A stretch of DNA of 64,000 nt. It comes from Acidobacteriota bacterium. GTDB lineage: Bacteria; Acidobacteriota; Terriglobia; Bryobacterales; Bryobacteraceae. The number at the start of each line of letters is the position of its first letter. The first letter of the stretch is position 1. The position numbers and the translations under genes are program-made. The notes beneath the pieces are model-generated. The model was given only the letters and a program-made list of their open reading frames with translations, was not told the DNA's origin and ran no database searches. The stretch lies in NCBI GenBank assembly GCA_025352795.1, contig JANXSF010000090.1, forward strand, positions 1-64,000, in the 5' to 3' direction. Below, piece after piece: positions 53,917-62,513 of this stretch.

Positions 53917-55527
53917 TTACTCTACCCGATAAATCAAAATGGAATAACCAGCACGCGCCAGTGGTTGCCGATCACGGAACGCAGCCAGATAATCTTCCTG
54001 ACCCTTTGGGAACACCAGTCCAGTCAACAGGTCCACACTAATGGCGTACACGCCAGCTTCCGGTTGATACCGATTTCCAGTGGGCGATTCCGCTGATGGC
54101 CAATCGTGTGATACGAAAGTTCCCACATCGGTGTAGTGCTTCAAGTTATCAAAGCTGAAAAGAAACGTGTGCAGTGGTTCCTGGGGATGTTGCTTAATAT
54201 AAGCCGCCAGCTCTGGATAGTTCTGTCCCCAATCCAAGTTGCTATCTGCCAAATAGCGCCAACCATTTGTAGGACCGCCCATCCATTCGTTGAAGTAGGA
54301 AATGCCGTTTGGGTAAACTCGCATTGACGAAATCGCCAGGAATGCGACGCCAACCGCAACCACTCCTTTCCCTATCCGATGACGCCAAAGTAACTCAATC
54401 GCGAAGCCACTTCCCAATATGAAAAAGGGTAGCGCCGGCAGCACGTGACGAAATCCAATGTGGAAGTTAGACATCACGCCTGCCCCAAAATAGAGCATCG
54501 CCGATCCCCAAATCGCCGCATCCGCAGCATCTGCTTGACGACGCCAAAGTCGAACACACAACACCGTCAAGCCTGCCAGCGTCAGCAACTGAAGCACAAT
54601 GGGAAATTTGATCGCCCAACAAAGCGGAAAGTAACTAGGTTCCCAAATTTCAGCCCTGCGACCCAACATGTATCCAGGAAATCCAACCGTCAGCATACTG
54701 TTGCCCACATAGGTCAGCCCTTTTATAAATTGATGAGGCCACGGCAAATTTGCCAACGGTTCTACACAGCGGATGACCCACTGCGGAACTCCCGGGTCAG
54801 GAAATTGTGCCCGATCCAACGCCGAAAGTGGTCCTGTTTTGAATTGCGAAATAGCCAGCACTGCAAAGTAAAAGAATGGCGGCATGGCTACTGCGGCCAG
54901 AAGGCGTGGACCTTTCCATAAGGCCAGCAAAAATCCCAGGACCACTAGCGGCAGCAAGGTGAACTTTGTAAGCAATGCCATGGTGCTAGCTAGGGTTAGA
55001 AACAGTAATCGTATAAGAGTTGGAGTCTGCCAGTATCGCCAAGCCGTATAGGCGAACAGCAGCGCGGCAAATGCGGCTGGCACGTCCGATTTAATCAGCG
55101 CACCGTGCCCCAGCATAGTTGGCTCAAGGCACGCGCAAGCAGCCAAAATGAGGGCCACCACTTCACCAAACAACTGCCGTGCCCAATGCCAAATTAGAAA
55201 TACAATCAACAATGGAAACACAATAAACGGCCGCCGAGTATAAAACAACAGGCGTCGCGCGCGGATATGTTGCTTCCCCAGAATTTCAATCCCAATTTGG
55301 TAAGCATCTTTGTTTTTCCAGCCCTTGGTCTCCATAGGATCAGGCGCGTATAAAAGGATTGGTACCCAACCGCTGATGGCGCGGGTGAGCGGTGGAGTGT
55401 CAGCCGGTTGCAGAATATCTTCACCCAGCCAGTACAGATACGCTGCGGCAAAGTGGGAGGGTTCATCAATGGTCAAGCCCAAGTGCTTGGCTTCGTACAT
55501 TAGTGCTGCCCCATAGAGCAGCATCAA
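53917..55527 (-). CDS. Membrane glycosyltransferase of the GT39/ArnT-like (PMT_2) type
   Basis: This 536-aa protein has about ten membrane helices. The acidic first-loop motif TIDEPSHFAAAY and the later ACACLEPTMLGHGALIKSDVP (split) are typical of GT-C enzymes that transfer sugars from polyprenyl phosphates. The C-terminal soluble part contains NSNLDWGQNYPELAAYI-like text (DSNLDWGQNYPEL). Its substrate cannot be told. It follows uvrA by 19 bp on the same strand and may be cotranscribed with it. Confidence 0.88.
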   Translation of the reverse strand: MMLLYGAALMYEAKHLGLTIDEPSHFAAAYLYWLGEDILQPADTPPLTRAISGWVPILLYAPDPMETKGWKNKDAYQIGIEILGKQHIRARRLLFYTRRPFIVFPLLIVFLIWHWARQLFGEVVALILAACACLEPTMLGHGALIKSDVPAAFAALLFAYTAWRYWQTPTLIRLLFLTLASTMALLTKFTLLPLVVLGFLLALWKGPRLLAAVAMPPFFYFAVLAISQFKTGPLSALDRAQFPDPGVPQWVIRCVEPLANLPWPHQFIKGLTYVGNSMLTVGFPGYMLGRRAEIWEPSYFPLCWAIKFPIVLQLLTLAGLTVLCVRLWRRQADAADAAIWGSAMLYFGAGVMSNFHIGFRHVLPALPFFILGSGFAIELLWRHRIGKGVVAVGVAFLAISSMRVYPNGISYFNEWMGGPTNGWRYLADSNLDWGQNYPELAAYIKQHPQEPLHTFLFSFDNLKHYTDVGTFVSHDWPSAESPTGNRYQPEAGVYAISVDLLTGLVFPKGQEDYLAAFRDRQPLARAGYSILIYRVE

Positions 55528-55546
55528 CGTCGCAATTCCAAAAAAT

Positions 55547-58327
55547 CTATGCCTGTAAAAAATGCCCAGTGTGCGATTCCTTTACCTTGGCAATGTCATC
55601 CGGGTCGCCTTCGGCCACAATATGACCCCCACCCGATCCACCTTCCGGACCCAAATCAATGATCCAATCCGAACTGCGAATCACTTCCATATTATGCTCA
55701 ATCACCAGCAGACTTCCGCCGTTACGAATCAGCCGTTCAAACGCATCCAACAACTTACGAATGTCGTCGAAGTGCAGGCCTGTGGTCGGTTCGTCGAAAA
55801 TGAACAGTGTCCCCTTGCTTGTCGATTGTGCCAGGTGCGCTGCCAGTTTCACCCGCTGCGCCTCGCCTCCAGAAAGCGTTGTCGCCGATTGCCCCAGCCT
55901 CAAATAACCCAAGCCCACGTCTTCCAAAACTTTGAGTTTGCTCACCAACTTTTGGGTCGATGCAAAGAAGCGTACAGCTTCCGTCACCGTCAAGCCCAGC
56001 ACTTCATGAATGCTCATCATCTTGTATTTGCAATCCAGAACACTGCTCTTATAGCGCGTCCCTTTGCACTCTTCGCAAATCAGTTCCACATCGGCCAGGA
56101 ACTGCATTTCCACCGTCACTGTGCCGTCGCCTTGGCAAACTTCGCAACGTCCACCAGGAATGTTGAAGGAAAAGTGCCCGGCGTTATAGCCACGCTTGGT
56201 TGCCTCTGGAGTCTGCGCAAACAGTTCGCGAATGGTATCGAATGCCTTGATATAAGTAACCGGATTCGAACGAGGCGTGCGCCCAATGGGGCTCTGATCC
56301 ACCATCACCACGCTACTGATCAGGCTGGCATTTTCAACCGATCGGCAAGTAGCCTTCATCGCTGGACCAAACTCCTCTTCATCCTCGGTGTCCATGTCTT
56401 CCCGCAGAATGCGACGATCCAGTGTTTTGTAAATCACATCATGCACCAGGCTCGATTTGCCCGATCCCGATACGCCCGTCACGCACACCATCATGTCCAA
56501 TGGAATGCCAACGTCAATGTTCTTTAAATTATTGGCCCGTGCCCCCAAAAACTTTATGACCCGATGACGGTTCACTTCCCGCTTCGGTCCGCGTTGCATG
56601 GTCACCAGTTCGCCACGCAGATAGCGCCCGGTAAGAGAAGTATTTTTCGGCGAAAGCAACTGCTTCAACGATCCTTCAAACATCACGTTGCCGCCACTTT
56701 CCCCTGCACCTGGACCCATGTCCACAATGTGATCGGCAGAGCGCATCACGTCGGGATCATGCTCCACCACTAAAATCGTATTGCCCAATTCGCGCAAGTT
56801 TTCCAGGATCTTAATCAGCCGACCGGTGTCCCGGCTATGCAGTCCAATAGACGGTTCATCCAGCACATAAACCGCGCCCACCAGCTTCGATCCTAAACAG
56901 GTTGCCAGTGTAATGCGCTGCGCTTCACCGCCCGATAACGTCGCTGAAAGACGGTCTAACGTCAGATACTCCAGGCCCACATCATTCAGGAATTGCAGAC
57001 GCTGATTAATCTCAACCAGAATCTTTCCGGCGATCTTAGTTTCTTCCGGACTCAGTTCCAAAGAGCGGAAAAACTCGAATGATTCCGCAATGTTCATCTT
57101 CACCAGGTCAGCCAGATTAAAGCTGCCTACGCGCACGTTCAAAGCGTCTTTGCGCAGGCGCGACCCTCGGCAATCGCCGCACTCAGCATAGCCACGGTAG
57201 CGGCTAAGGAACACCCGCACATGAACCTTATACTTCTTCGCCTCAACCGCTGGGAAAAAAGTTTTAATAATATATTCCTGAGTAATTTTCTTTTCAGTTG
57301 GGTTCAATTCTGAGTAGGGGACAAATAGGCGAACCTTGCCAGTATGGCTGGCCTTGAATTCGCGCAGCCAGGAACGGTAGGCGTCTCTGGCCCAAGGGGC
57401 GATGGCTCCAGAGTTGATGGAAAGGCTGGTGTCAGGAATGATTAGATCCATGTCGTAATCAACCACATTTCCGAATCCCTGGCAGCGTGCACAGGCACCA
57501 AAAGGACTGTTGAAGCTGAACATACGCGGCTCAGGTTCGGCTAGTGGGATGTTGCAGGCTTTGCAGGAAAACTTTTCGCTGAATTTCAGTTGGCCCGGTT
57601 CAGGTACACCGGCTTGCTCAAAAATGATTTCTCCAGATTCGCGGTAGCAGATTTCAACTGTATCCACCAGACGGGAATGCAGATCAGGACGAATAGCCAG
57701 ACGATCCACAAGGATGAACAAAGGGATATCGAAATTGATTTCCAGTAGCGATTCCGGCGCTGAAAATTCGAAGGTTTTACCGTTTTGAAACAGACGATTA
57801 AATCCCCGCGCCCGCAGGCCCATCAAGTGTTCCCGCATGATGGCTTGGTCAGGATGTGCGCCCACCGGGAACAGCGCATACCATCGCGACCCTTCCGCCT
57901 GTTGCAACATTACTGCTGCAATTTGATCAACAGTATCTTTCAGGACGCGGTTTCCACATTGCGAACAAAAGGTGCGTCCAGCACGGGCGTAGAGCAGTCG
58001 CAGAAAGTCGTAAATTTCGGTAGAAGTGGCCACTGTCGAACGTGGATTGCGGGTGGTGTTTTTCTGGCGAATGGCGATGGGCGGGGCAATGCCGGTAATC
58101 TCATCGACAGCGGGCTTTTCCATGCGGTCCAAAAATTGACGAGCATAGGCGGAAAGCGATTCCACATAGCGCCGCTGGCCTTCGGCATAGATAGTATCGA
58201 ACACCAAAGACGATTTTCCAGATCCGGAAACGCCGGTGATAACGGTAAGTTTGTTGTGTGGCAACGAAAGCGACAGGTTTTTAAGGTTGTGAACCTTCGC
58301 ACCACGAATGACAATAGATTCTTCCAA
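55547..58327 (-). CDS. uvrA: Excinuclease ABC subunit A
   Basis: This 926-aa protein has two ABC ATPase halves, each with GVSGSGKSSLV, two ABC signatures (LSGGEAQRI and LSGGEAQRV) and zinc-binding pairs CSQCG, CKACN...CARCQG and CEVCQG...CEECKG. UvrA finds bulky DNA damage and loads UvrB. Length and motifs are complete. The start MEESIVIRGAKVHNLKN fits the family. Confidence 0.98.
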   Translation of the reverse strand: MEESIVIRGAKVHNLKNLSLSLPHNKLTVITGVSGSGKSSLVFDTIYAEGQRRYVESLSAYARQFLDRMEKPAVDEITGIAPPIAIRQKNTTRNPRSTVATSTEIYDFLRLLYARAGRTFCSQCGNRVLKDTVDQIAAVMLQQAEGSRWYALFPVGAHPDQAIMREHLMGLRARGFNRLFQNGKTFEFSAPESLLEINFDIPLFILVDRLAIRPDLHSRLVDTVEICYRESGEIIFEQAGVPEPGQLKFSEKFSCKACNIPLAEPEPRMFSFNSPFGACARCQGFGNVVDYDMDLIIPDTSLSINSGAIAPWARDAYRSWLREFKASHTGKVRLFVPYSELNPTEKKITQEYIIKTFFPAVEAKKYKVHVRVFLSRYRGYAECGDCRGSRLRKDALNVRVGSFNLADLVKMNIAESFEFFRSLELSPEETKIAGKILVEINQRLQFLNDVGLEYLTLDRLSATLSGGEAQRITLATCLGSKLVGAVYVLDEPSIGLHSRDTGRLIKILENLRELGNTILVVEHDPDVMRSADHIVDMGPGAGESGGNVMFEGSLKQLLSPKNTSLTGRYLRGELVTMQRGPKREVNRHRVIKFLGARANNLKNIDVGIPLDMMVCVTGVSGSGKSSLVHDVIYKTLDRRILREDMDTEDEEEFGPAMKATCRSVENASLISSVVMVDQSPIGRTPRSNPVTYIKAFDTIRELFAQTPEATKRGYNAGHFSFNIPGGRCEVCQGDGTVTVEMQFLADVELICEECKGTRYKSSVLDCKYKMMSIHEVLGLTVTEAVRFFASTQKLVSKLKVLEDVGLGYLRLGQSATTLSGGEAQRVKLAAHLAQSTSKGTLFIFDEPTTGLHFDDIRKLLDAFERLIRNGGSLLVIEHNMEVIRSSDWIIDLGPEGGSGGGHIVAEGDPDDIAKVKESHTGHFLQA

Positions 58328-58484
58328 AGGGATACTTTTATTATAAGAGACGGCAGGATGATCGCATCAAATTTGGGAGTGCTGATACCGGAAGATGAAA
58401 ACGGCAGGCGGAATTGCCCAATGCTACTTAGTTTTCCGCAATCGGACAGCTTCAAGTGTTGGAGTGAAGAGTATCAGGCCTTTG

Positions 58485-58560
58485 AAAGACCGCTCCCTTG
58501 CGGTCACGGCTCTGTAGAATCAGTGCGTTACCGAGCCGTTACCGCAAGGGAGCGGTCTTT
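58485..58560. repeat. 76-bp REP-like palindrome (28-bp arms)
   Basis: AAAGACCGCTCCCTTGCGGT (58485-58504) is exactly inverted at 58541-58560. The stem extends through CACGGCTC / GAGCCGTT with one mismatch, leaving a 20-nt loop. GACCGCTCCCTTGCGGT-type palindromes are familiar as dispersed intergenic repeats in Solibacter-like genomes and resemble REP elements moved by Y1 transposases. No such transposase is in the window. Confidence 0.8.
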
Positions 58561-58711
58561 TAACCACGGGTTATCCCAACAAAAACGTTGGAGATTCTAC
58601 AGGGATGCAGGAAAACTATATGACATTGGGTTTTCAGCCTGCCAGTTACCTTGCCAGTCTGAACAAACATCACAACACTGGGCAAACTCAGAAACTGCAC
58701 CTGCTATTGTG

Positions 58712-58737
58712 GGGCAGGCACTTTTGACAGCCTGCCC
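58712..58737. repeat. GGGCAGGC / GCCTGCCC inverted repeat
   Basis: GGGCAGGC (58712-58719) and GCCTGCCC (58730-58737) form an 8-bp perfect stem 19 bp before mutY. The flank TGTGGGGCAGGCAC resembles sequence near 14180 and the palindrome at 62478, so it may be one dispersed family. Confidence 0.6.
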
Positions 58738-58755
58738 TCTTACGGAAATCCGGAA

Positions 58756-59745
58756 ATGAGCTATCTGTCCCGGATTTTGGCGACCTGGTACGATGCCCAT
58801 GCGCGCCCTCTCCCATGGCGATCCTCGCGGGACCCTTACAACATCCTCGTATCTGAAATCATGCTCCAGCAAACCCGAGTCGCTGCAGTGATCCCATTCT
58901 ATGCGGCATTCCTGAACAAATTCCCCACCGTCCATATCCTGGCTGCCGCCCCTGAACCTGTATTGCTTGCCGCCTGGAGCGGCTTAGGTTATTACTCCCG
59001 TGCTCGTAATTTACAAAAAGCCGCAAAAATAATGGCCGCTGCGGGGGCTTTTCCGACGTCTTACGACCAGATTAGACAGCTACCTGGAGTTGGCGATTAT
59101 ACGGCTGCGGCCGTAGGCAGCATCGCCTTCGGGTTGGCCCATGCGGCAGTGGATGGAAATGTCATTCGTGTCACCAGCCGCATTTCCGCAGAGAAAGGAG
59201 ATATAGGATCAGCCGTCGTTCGACGAAGGTTGATTGCCGTGGCCGATGCACTGTTAGATCGTAAAAATCCGGGTCGGCACAACCAGGCCATGATGGAACT
59301 AGGCGCAACCATCTGCTTGCCTCGCGATCCCAAGTGTCCAGAATGCCCGGTGGAAAAGTATTGTCAGGCAAGGGGCGCAGGCATTGAACGGGAGCTGCCT
59401 CTAAAACAAAAGAAAACATTAATGTTCCGCGTGGACCGCCGCCTACTCTTAGTTAAGAAGGAGGGTAAAATATTGTTATGGCAGCGACCTGCCGATTCCA
59501 GGAAGATGGCCGGTTTTTGGGAGCTCCCCGAAGCCGAAATGCTGCCCGGCGCAGTGAAAGGAAAATGTTTAGGGACTTTTAATCATTCCATCACCAATCA
59601 CATATATCGGTTTGAGTTGGTCAGCGCCTCCGTCGAAAAAATCCCTGTCGGATTTAAGTTAATGAATGGTAACGACTTGGCTCGTCAGCCAATGTCAACC
59701 ACTACTCGTAAGGCCTTGCAAAAATTAACAGTTGAAACATTATAG
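58756..59745 (+). CDS. mutY: A/G-specific adenine DNA glycosylase MutY
   Basis: This 329-aa protein has catalytic Glu34 in SEIMLQQTRV, the helix-hairpin-helix LPGVGDYTAAAV (109-120), catalytic Asp133 in AVDGNV, and the iron-sulfur cysteines C187, C194, C197 and C203. A C-terminal NUDIX-like domain (about 220-325) with WQRPADSRKMAGFWELPEAE recognises 8-oxoguanine. The enzyme removes adenine mispaired with 8-oxoG. It is slightly shorter than E. coli MutY but complete. Confidence 0.96.
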   Translation: MSYLSRILATWYDAHARPLPWRSSRDPYNILVSEIMLQQTRVAAVIPFYAAFLNKFPTVHILAAAPEPVLLAAWSGLGYYSRARNLQKAAKIMAAAGAFPTSYDQIRQLPGVGDYTAAAVGSIAFGLAHAAVDGNVIRVTSRISAEKGDIGSAVVRRRLIAVADALLDRKNPGRHNQAMMELGATICLPRDPKCPECPVEKYCQARGAGIERELPLKQKKTLMFRVDRRLLLVKKEGKILLWQRPADSRKMAGFWELPEAEMLPGAVKGKCLGTFNHSITNHIYRFELVSASVEKIPVGFKLMNGNDLARQPMSTTTRKALQKLTVETL

Positions 59746-59822
59746 ATAGGTTGTGAATTCTTCCCCTCAAACAGTTGTGGAAGACGCATTTCTGATTACA
59801 CTAGGGAGGATCTTTTTTTATT

Positions 59823-61154
59823 ATGGTTAGAACAAGGAATATTCAATTCGCGAAAGTAGCCGTCATTATGTTCAGTGCGCCGCTACTGGTTTGGGGGTTT
59901 TCATCTGGTCCTGATGCTAGAAGCACTGCCGCTCCTGGCGATAGTTCACCGCAATCCTGCGCGCAAGCCGGGTGTCATACCGGTACCGCTTTGAATGCCG
60001 GAGGCGGCAATGTCGCCCTGACGTTCCCCAACGGATTAACCTACACCCCTGGGCAGAAAATTCGCGTTCGGGTAACCATCACCGATTCCGCAGCTCGGGT
60101 ATACGGATTTCAGGCAACCTCCCGTTTGGCATCCAATTTGACCAGGGGCCAAGCCGGAACCTTTACTGTTGTGTCAACAGCTTACACGATTCTCTGCGAA
60201 GACGGCAGCGAACGACCAACTTCTACAAATACGTGCAGGGCAACAGCGCCTCTTGAGTATGTTGAGCATTCCAGGCCCAATAGCGCTAACTTCTTTGAAT
60301 TCGATTGGACCCCGCCAGCAACCAACTTAGGCAACATTATGTTCTATGTTTCCGGTAACGCGGCCAATGGAAATGGTTCACAGTCGGGTGACCATATCTA
60401 CACCGCTACTGCCACACTTTCGCCTATCACCAAGCCCACAATCTCCGGTGTGTCCAATGGTGCCAGCTTTGTGGCCGGGATCGTTTCCGATTCCTGGACG
60501 ACCCTCAACGGCAAATTCAACACAACATCCAACCGCACCTGGAACTCAGCTACAGAAATCGTGAATGGGAAACTGCCATCCAGCCTTGATGGCATCAGCG
60601 TCAAGATAAACAACAAAGATGCCTCTGTCTATTACATCAGCGATACACAACTCAACGTTCAGGCACCTACCGATGCTTCCCTTGGCCCCGTTGCAGTTAC
60701 GGTAACCACAGCCGATGGCACAAGTGACGCCTTCACGGCCAATCTGATAGCGGAACAGCCCGGCTTCTTCATGTTTCCTTCCAACTATGTCGCGGCAGTT
60801 CGTTCTGACGGAGTCTTTACCGCCAAGGACAAATTGTTCGGTGCGTCATTGACCACCGTCCCAGCCAAGCCCGGCGATGTATTGCTGCTTTTCGGAACTG
60901 GCTTTGGGCCTACCGAAACTCCAGTCCCTGCCGGTTCTGTATTTAGTGGGGCATCCAAAACTTCCCGCCCGGTGACCATCACCATCGGCGGTATTGATTC
61001 ACCCGTTGCGTTCGCTGGTTTGACTGGAGCCGGACTTTACCAGATGAACGTAACCATTCCCGCTTTAGTGCCCAACGGAGATCAGGCAATTATTGCTACG
61101 ATCAACGGACAACGCACCCAAATCGGCGCGTTACTCACAATATTAAAACCATGA
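59823..61154 (+). CDS. Secreted protein with choice-of-anchor V-like domain and TIGR03437 C-terminus
   Basis: This 443-aa protein has a signal peptide (hydrophobic 10-25). The mature start is GFSSGPDAR, then CAQAGCHTG, a Cys-x4-Cys-His cluster. A Reeler/choice-of-anchor-like beta domain follows (about 50-200; FEFDWTPPATNLGNIMFYVS, split, GNAANGNG). The C-terminal 215 residues are the Solibacter-type TIGR03437 domain (VSNGASF, PAKPGDVLLLFGTGFGPT, GLYQMNVTIP). Likely cell-surface or exported; function unknown. It overlaps the next, paralogous gene by 4 bp. GGGAGG lies 15 nt before ATG 59823. Confidence 0.85.
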   Translation: MVRTRNIQFAKVAVIMFSAPLLVWGFSSGPDARSTAAPGDSSPQSCAQAGCHTGTALNAGGGNVALTFPNGLTYTPGQKIRVRVTITDSAARVYGFQATSRLASNLTRGQAGTFTVVSTAYTILCEDGSERPTSTNTCRATAPLEYVEHSRPNSANFFEFDWTPPATNLGNIMFYVSGNAANGNGSQSGDHIYTATATLSPITKPTISGVSNGASFVAGIVSDSWTTLNGKFNTTSNRTWNSATEIVNGKLPSSLDGISVKINNKDASVYYISDTQLNVQAPTDASLGPVAVTVTTADGTSDAFTANLIAEQPGFFMFPSNYVAAVRSDGVFTAKDKLFGASLTTVPAKPGDVLLLFGTGFGPTETPVPAGSVFSGASKTSRPVTITIGGIDSPVAFAGLTGAGLYQMNVTIPALVPNGDQAIIATINGQRTQIGALLTILKP

Positions 61155-62470
61155 CACCTAAAACCCTCACTCGATCACTTCTCACCCTCTGGGCCTTTGC
61201 CGCCCTGCCTAGCGCATTTGGCTTTTCCTCTGGACCTCCGGCTTTCCGCGCCGGAGTCCCAGGGGACCAGGCCGGGGCAACGTGCACGGCCTGCCATCGG
61301 ACTTTCGCCCTCAATCCCGATACTTTGGGCAAAGTTACTGTGACCGCAGTCGGCTACACACCCGGAGTAAAACAGATTGTTAAGGTGAAAGTGGAGCACC
61401 CACAAGGATTGAGGTGGGGGTTTGAATTGACAGCCCGTTCAGCAACCAACGACCAAGTCATGGCTGGTTCATTCACAGCTAGTGACTCCATCCGAGTTGT
61501 CTGTGGAACCGGAACTCCTCCCTGTAACGGTGGCTTGGAATTTGCCACCCACAATGCGGCATCGAACCGCGCAGGGACACCCAATGGAGTGGAGTGGGAA
61601 ATGGAATGGACGCCCCCCGCAAACGAAATTGGCGACGTGATTTTTTACGTTGCCGGTAACGCCGCAGACAACAGCAGCACCAATGCTGGGGATCGCATTT
61701 ACAATACCCAGCTACGGGTTAAAGCAGGTGGCGCCTGTACCCTTACCAAGAAGCCAACTCTGCGCAGCTTGACCAATGCCGCAAGCTTTGCGAGCGTTCT
61801 TTCGGCGAACACCATCGGTTCAGTATTTGGGCTCGATTTTGAAGTTGCCGGTCGCAGTCGCGTTGCCGGTAGTGGTGATTTTGTGAACGGTTCTTTCCCC
61901 AAGCAATTGAGTTGTGTTGCCGTGGAAATTGGTGGACAACGCGCACCAGTGACTTACGTACAAACGGACCAGATCAACTTTCAGACCCCGACCATCAGCC
62001 AGACTGGTCCAGTGCCTGTAACGATCATTCTGAATCCCGGATCGCCAAACGAATTGAAGTCAGATTTGGGAACCGTCATGATGGCCTCTTATTCTCCGGC
62101 TTTCTTCACATTCAACGGCACTAGCATTGCCGCCTTGACTGCTGACGGAAAGCTGTTTACGTCAGCCAAGCCCGGAGACGTAATTTCCTTATTCGGCACA
62201 GGCTTTGGCTTCAGTAATCCGGTTTACCAATCGGGTGAAATTGTGGACGGGTTAGCCAAACTGCGAGATCCGTTTACGGTGACTATCGGCGGAACAATGC
62301 TTGTAGCCGCTGATATTCTATACGCCGGTCTGGCCCCTAGTGCCATCAGCGGTTTGTATCAGTTCAATGTGAAATTACCGGCAACTTTGGCCGATGGAAA
62401 TGTCCCCGTGGTAATCACCATCGGTGGTGTTTCTACCCAAGCCACAGCGACCGTGCCTGTGAAACGTTAG
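61151..62470 (+). CDS. Paralogous secreted protein with CxxCH and TIGR03437 C-terminus
   Basis: This 439-aa protein has a signal peptide, then GFSSGPPAFRAGVPGDQAG and CTACHRTF, a canonical CxxCH cytochrome c type motif. The anchor-V-like domain (EWEMEWTPPANEIGDVIFYV, in two strands, GNAADNSS) and TIGR03437 domain (LTNAASFAS, AKPGDVISLFGTGFGFS, GLYQFNVKLP) match the upstream gene, so the pair arose by duplication. ATGA overlap couples their translation. Heme binding is possible here but is not shown by one motif alone. Confidence 0.85.
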   Translation: MTPKTLTRSLLTLWAFAALPSAFGFSSGPPAFRAGVPGDQAGATCTACHRTFALNPDTLGKVTVTAVGYTPGVKQIVKVKVEHPQGLRWGFELTARSATNDQVMAGSFTASDSIRVVCGTGTPPCNGGLEFATHNAASNRAGTPNGVEWEMEWTPPANEIGDVIFYVAGNAADNSSTNAGDRIYNTQLRVKAGGACTLTKKPTLRSLTNAASFASVLSANTIGSVFGLDFEVAGRSRVAGSGDFVNGSFPKQLSCVAVEIGGQRAPVTYVQTDQINFQTPTISQTGPVPVTIILNPGSPNELKSDLGTVMMASYSPAFFTFNGTSIAALTADGKLFTSAKPGDVISLFGTGFGFSNPVYQSGEIVDGLAKLRDPFTVTIGGTMLVAADILYAGLAPSAISGLYQFNVKLPATLADGNVPVVITIGGVSTQATATVPVKR

Positions 62471-62477
62471 TGACCCG

Positions 62478-62513
62478 CCTGCCCCACCCAAAAGTCATTT
62501 TAGGTGGGGCAGG
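62478..62513. repeat. CCTGCCCCACC / GGTGGGGCAGG palindrome between convergent genes
   Basis: 11-bp perfect arms (62478-62488 and 62503-62513) flank a 14-nt loop that itself pairs partly (AAAA/TTTT). It covers the 3' end of the minus-strand gene ending at 62495. It may act as a two-way terminator, although no T run follows, and it shares GGGGCAGG with the repeats near 14180 and 58712. Confidence 0.6.

Larger units (their letters stand above)
58328..58755. other. Intergenic region between uvrA and mutY with two palindromic repeats
   Basis: These 428 bp separate the divergent uvrA and mutY. A plus-strand frame stays open through it but has no ribosome site, runs antisense into uvrA and passes through both palindromes, so it is not called. 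The two repeats below are the only structure recognised. Confidence 0.55.

Noticed and set aside
55562-56527. Plus-strand open frame of 321 codons
   Set aside because: Antisense to uvrA, with His/Gln-rich composition typical of a shadow frame.
57785-58759. Long plus-strand open frame (324 codons)
   Set aside because: Most of it is antisense to uvrA, the rest runs through two palindromic repeats, and no ribosome site or family motif is present.
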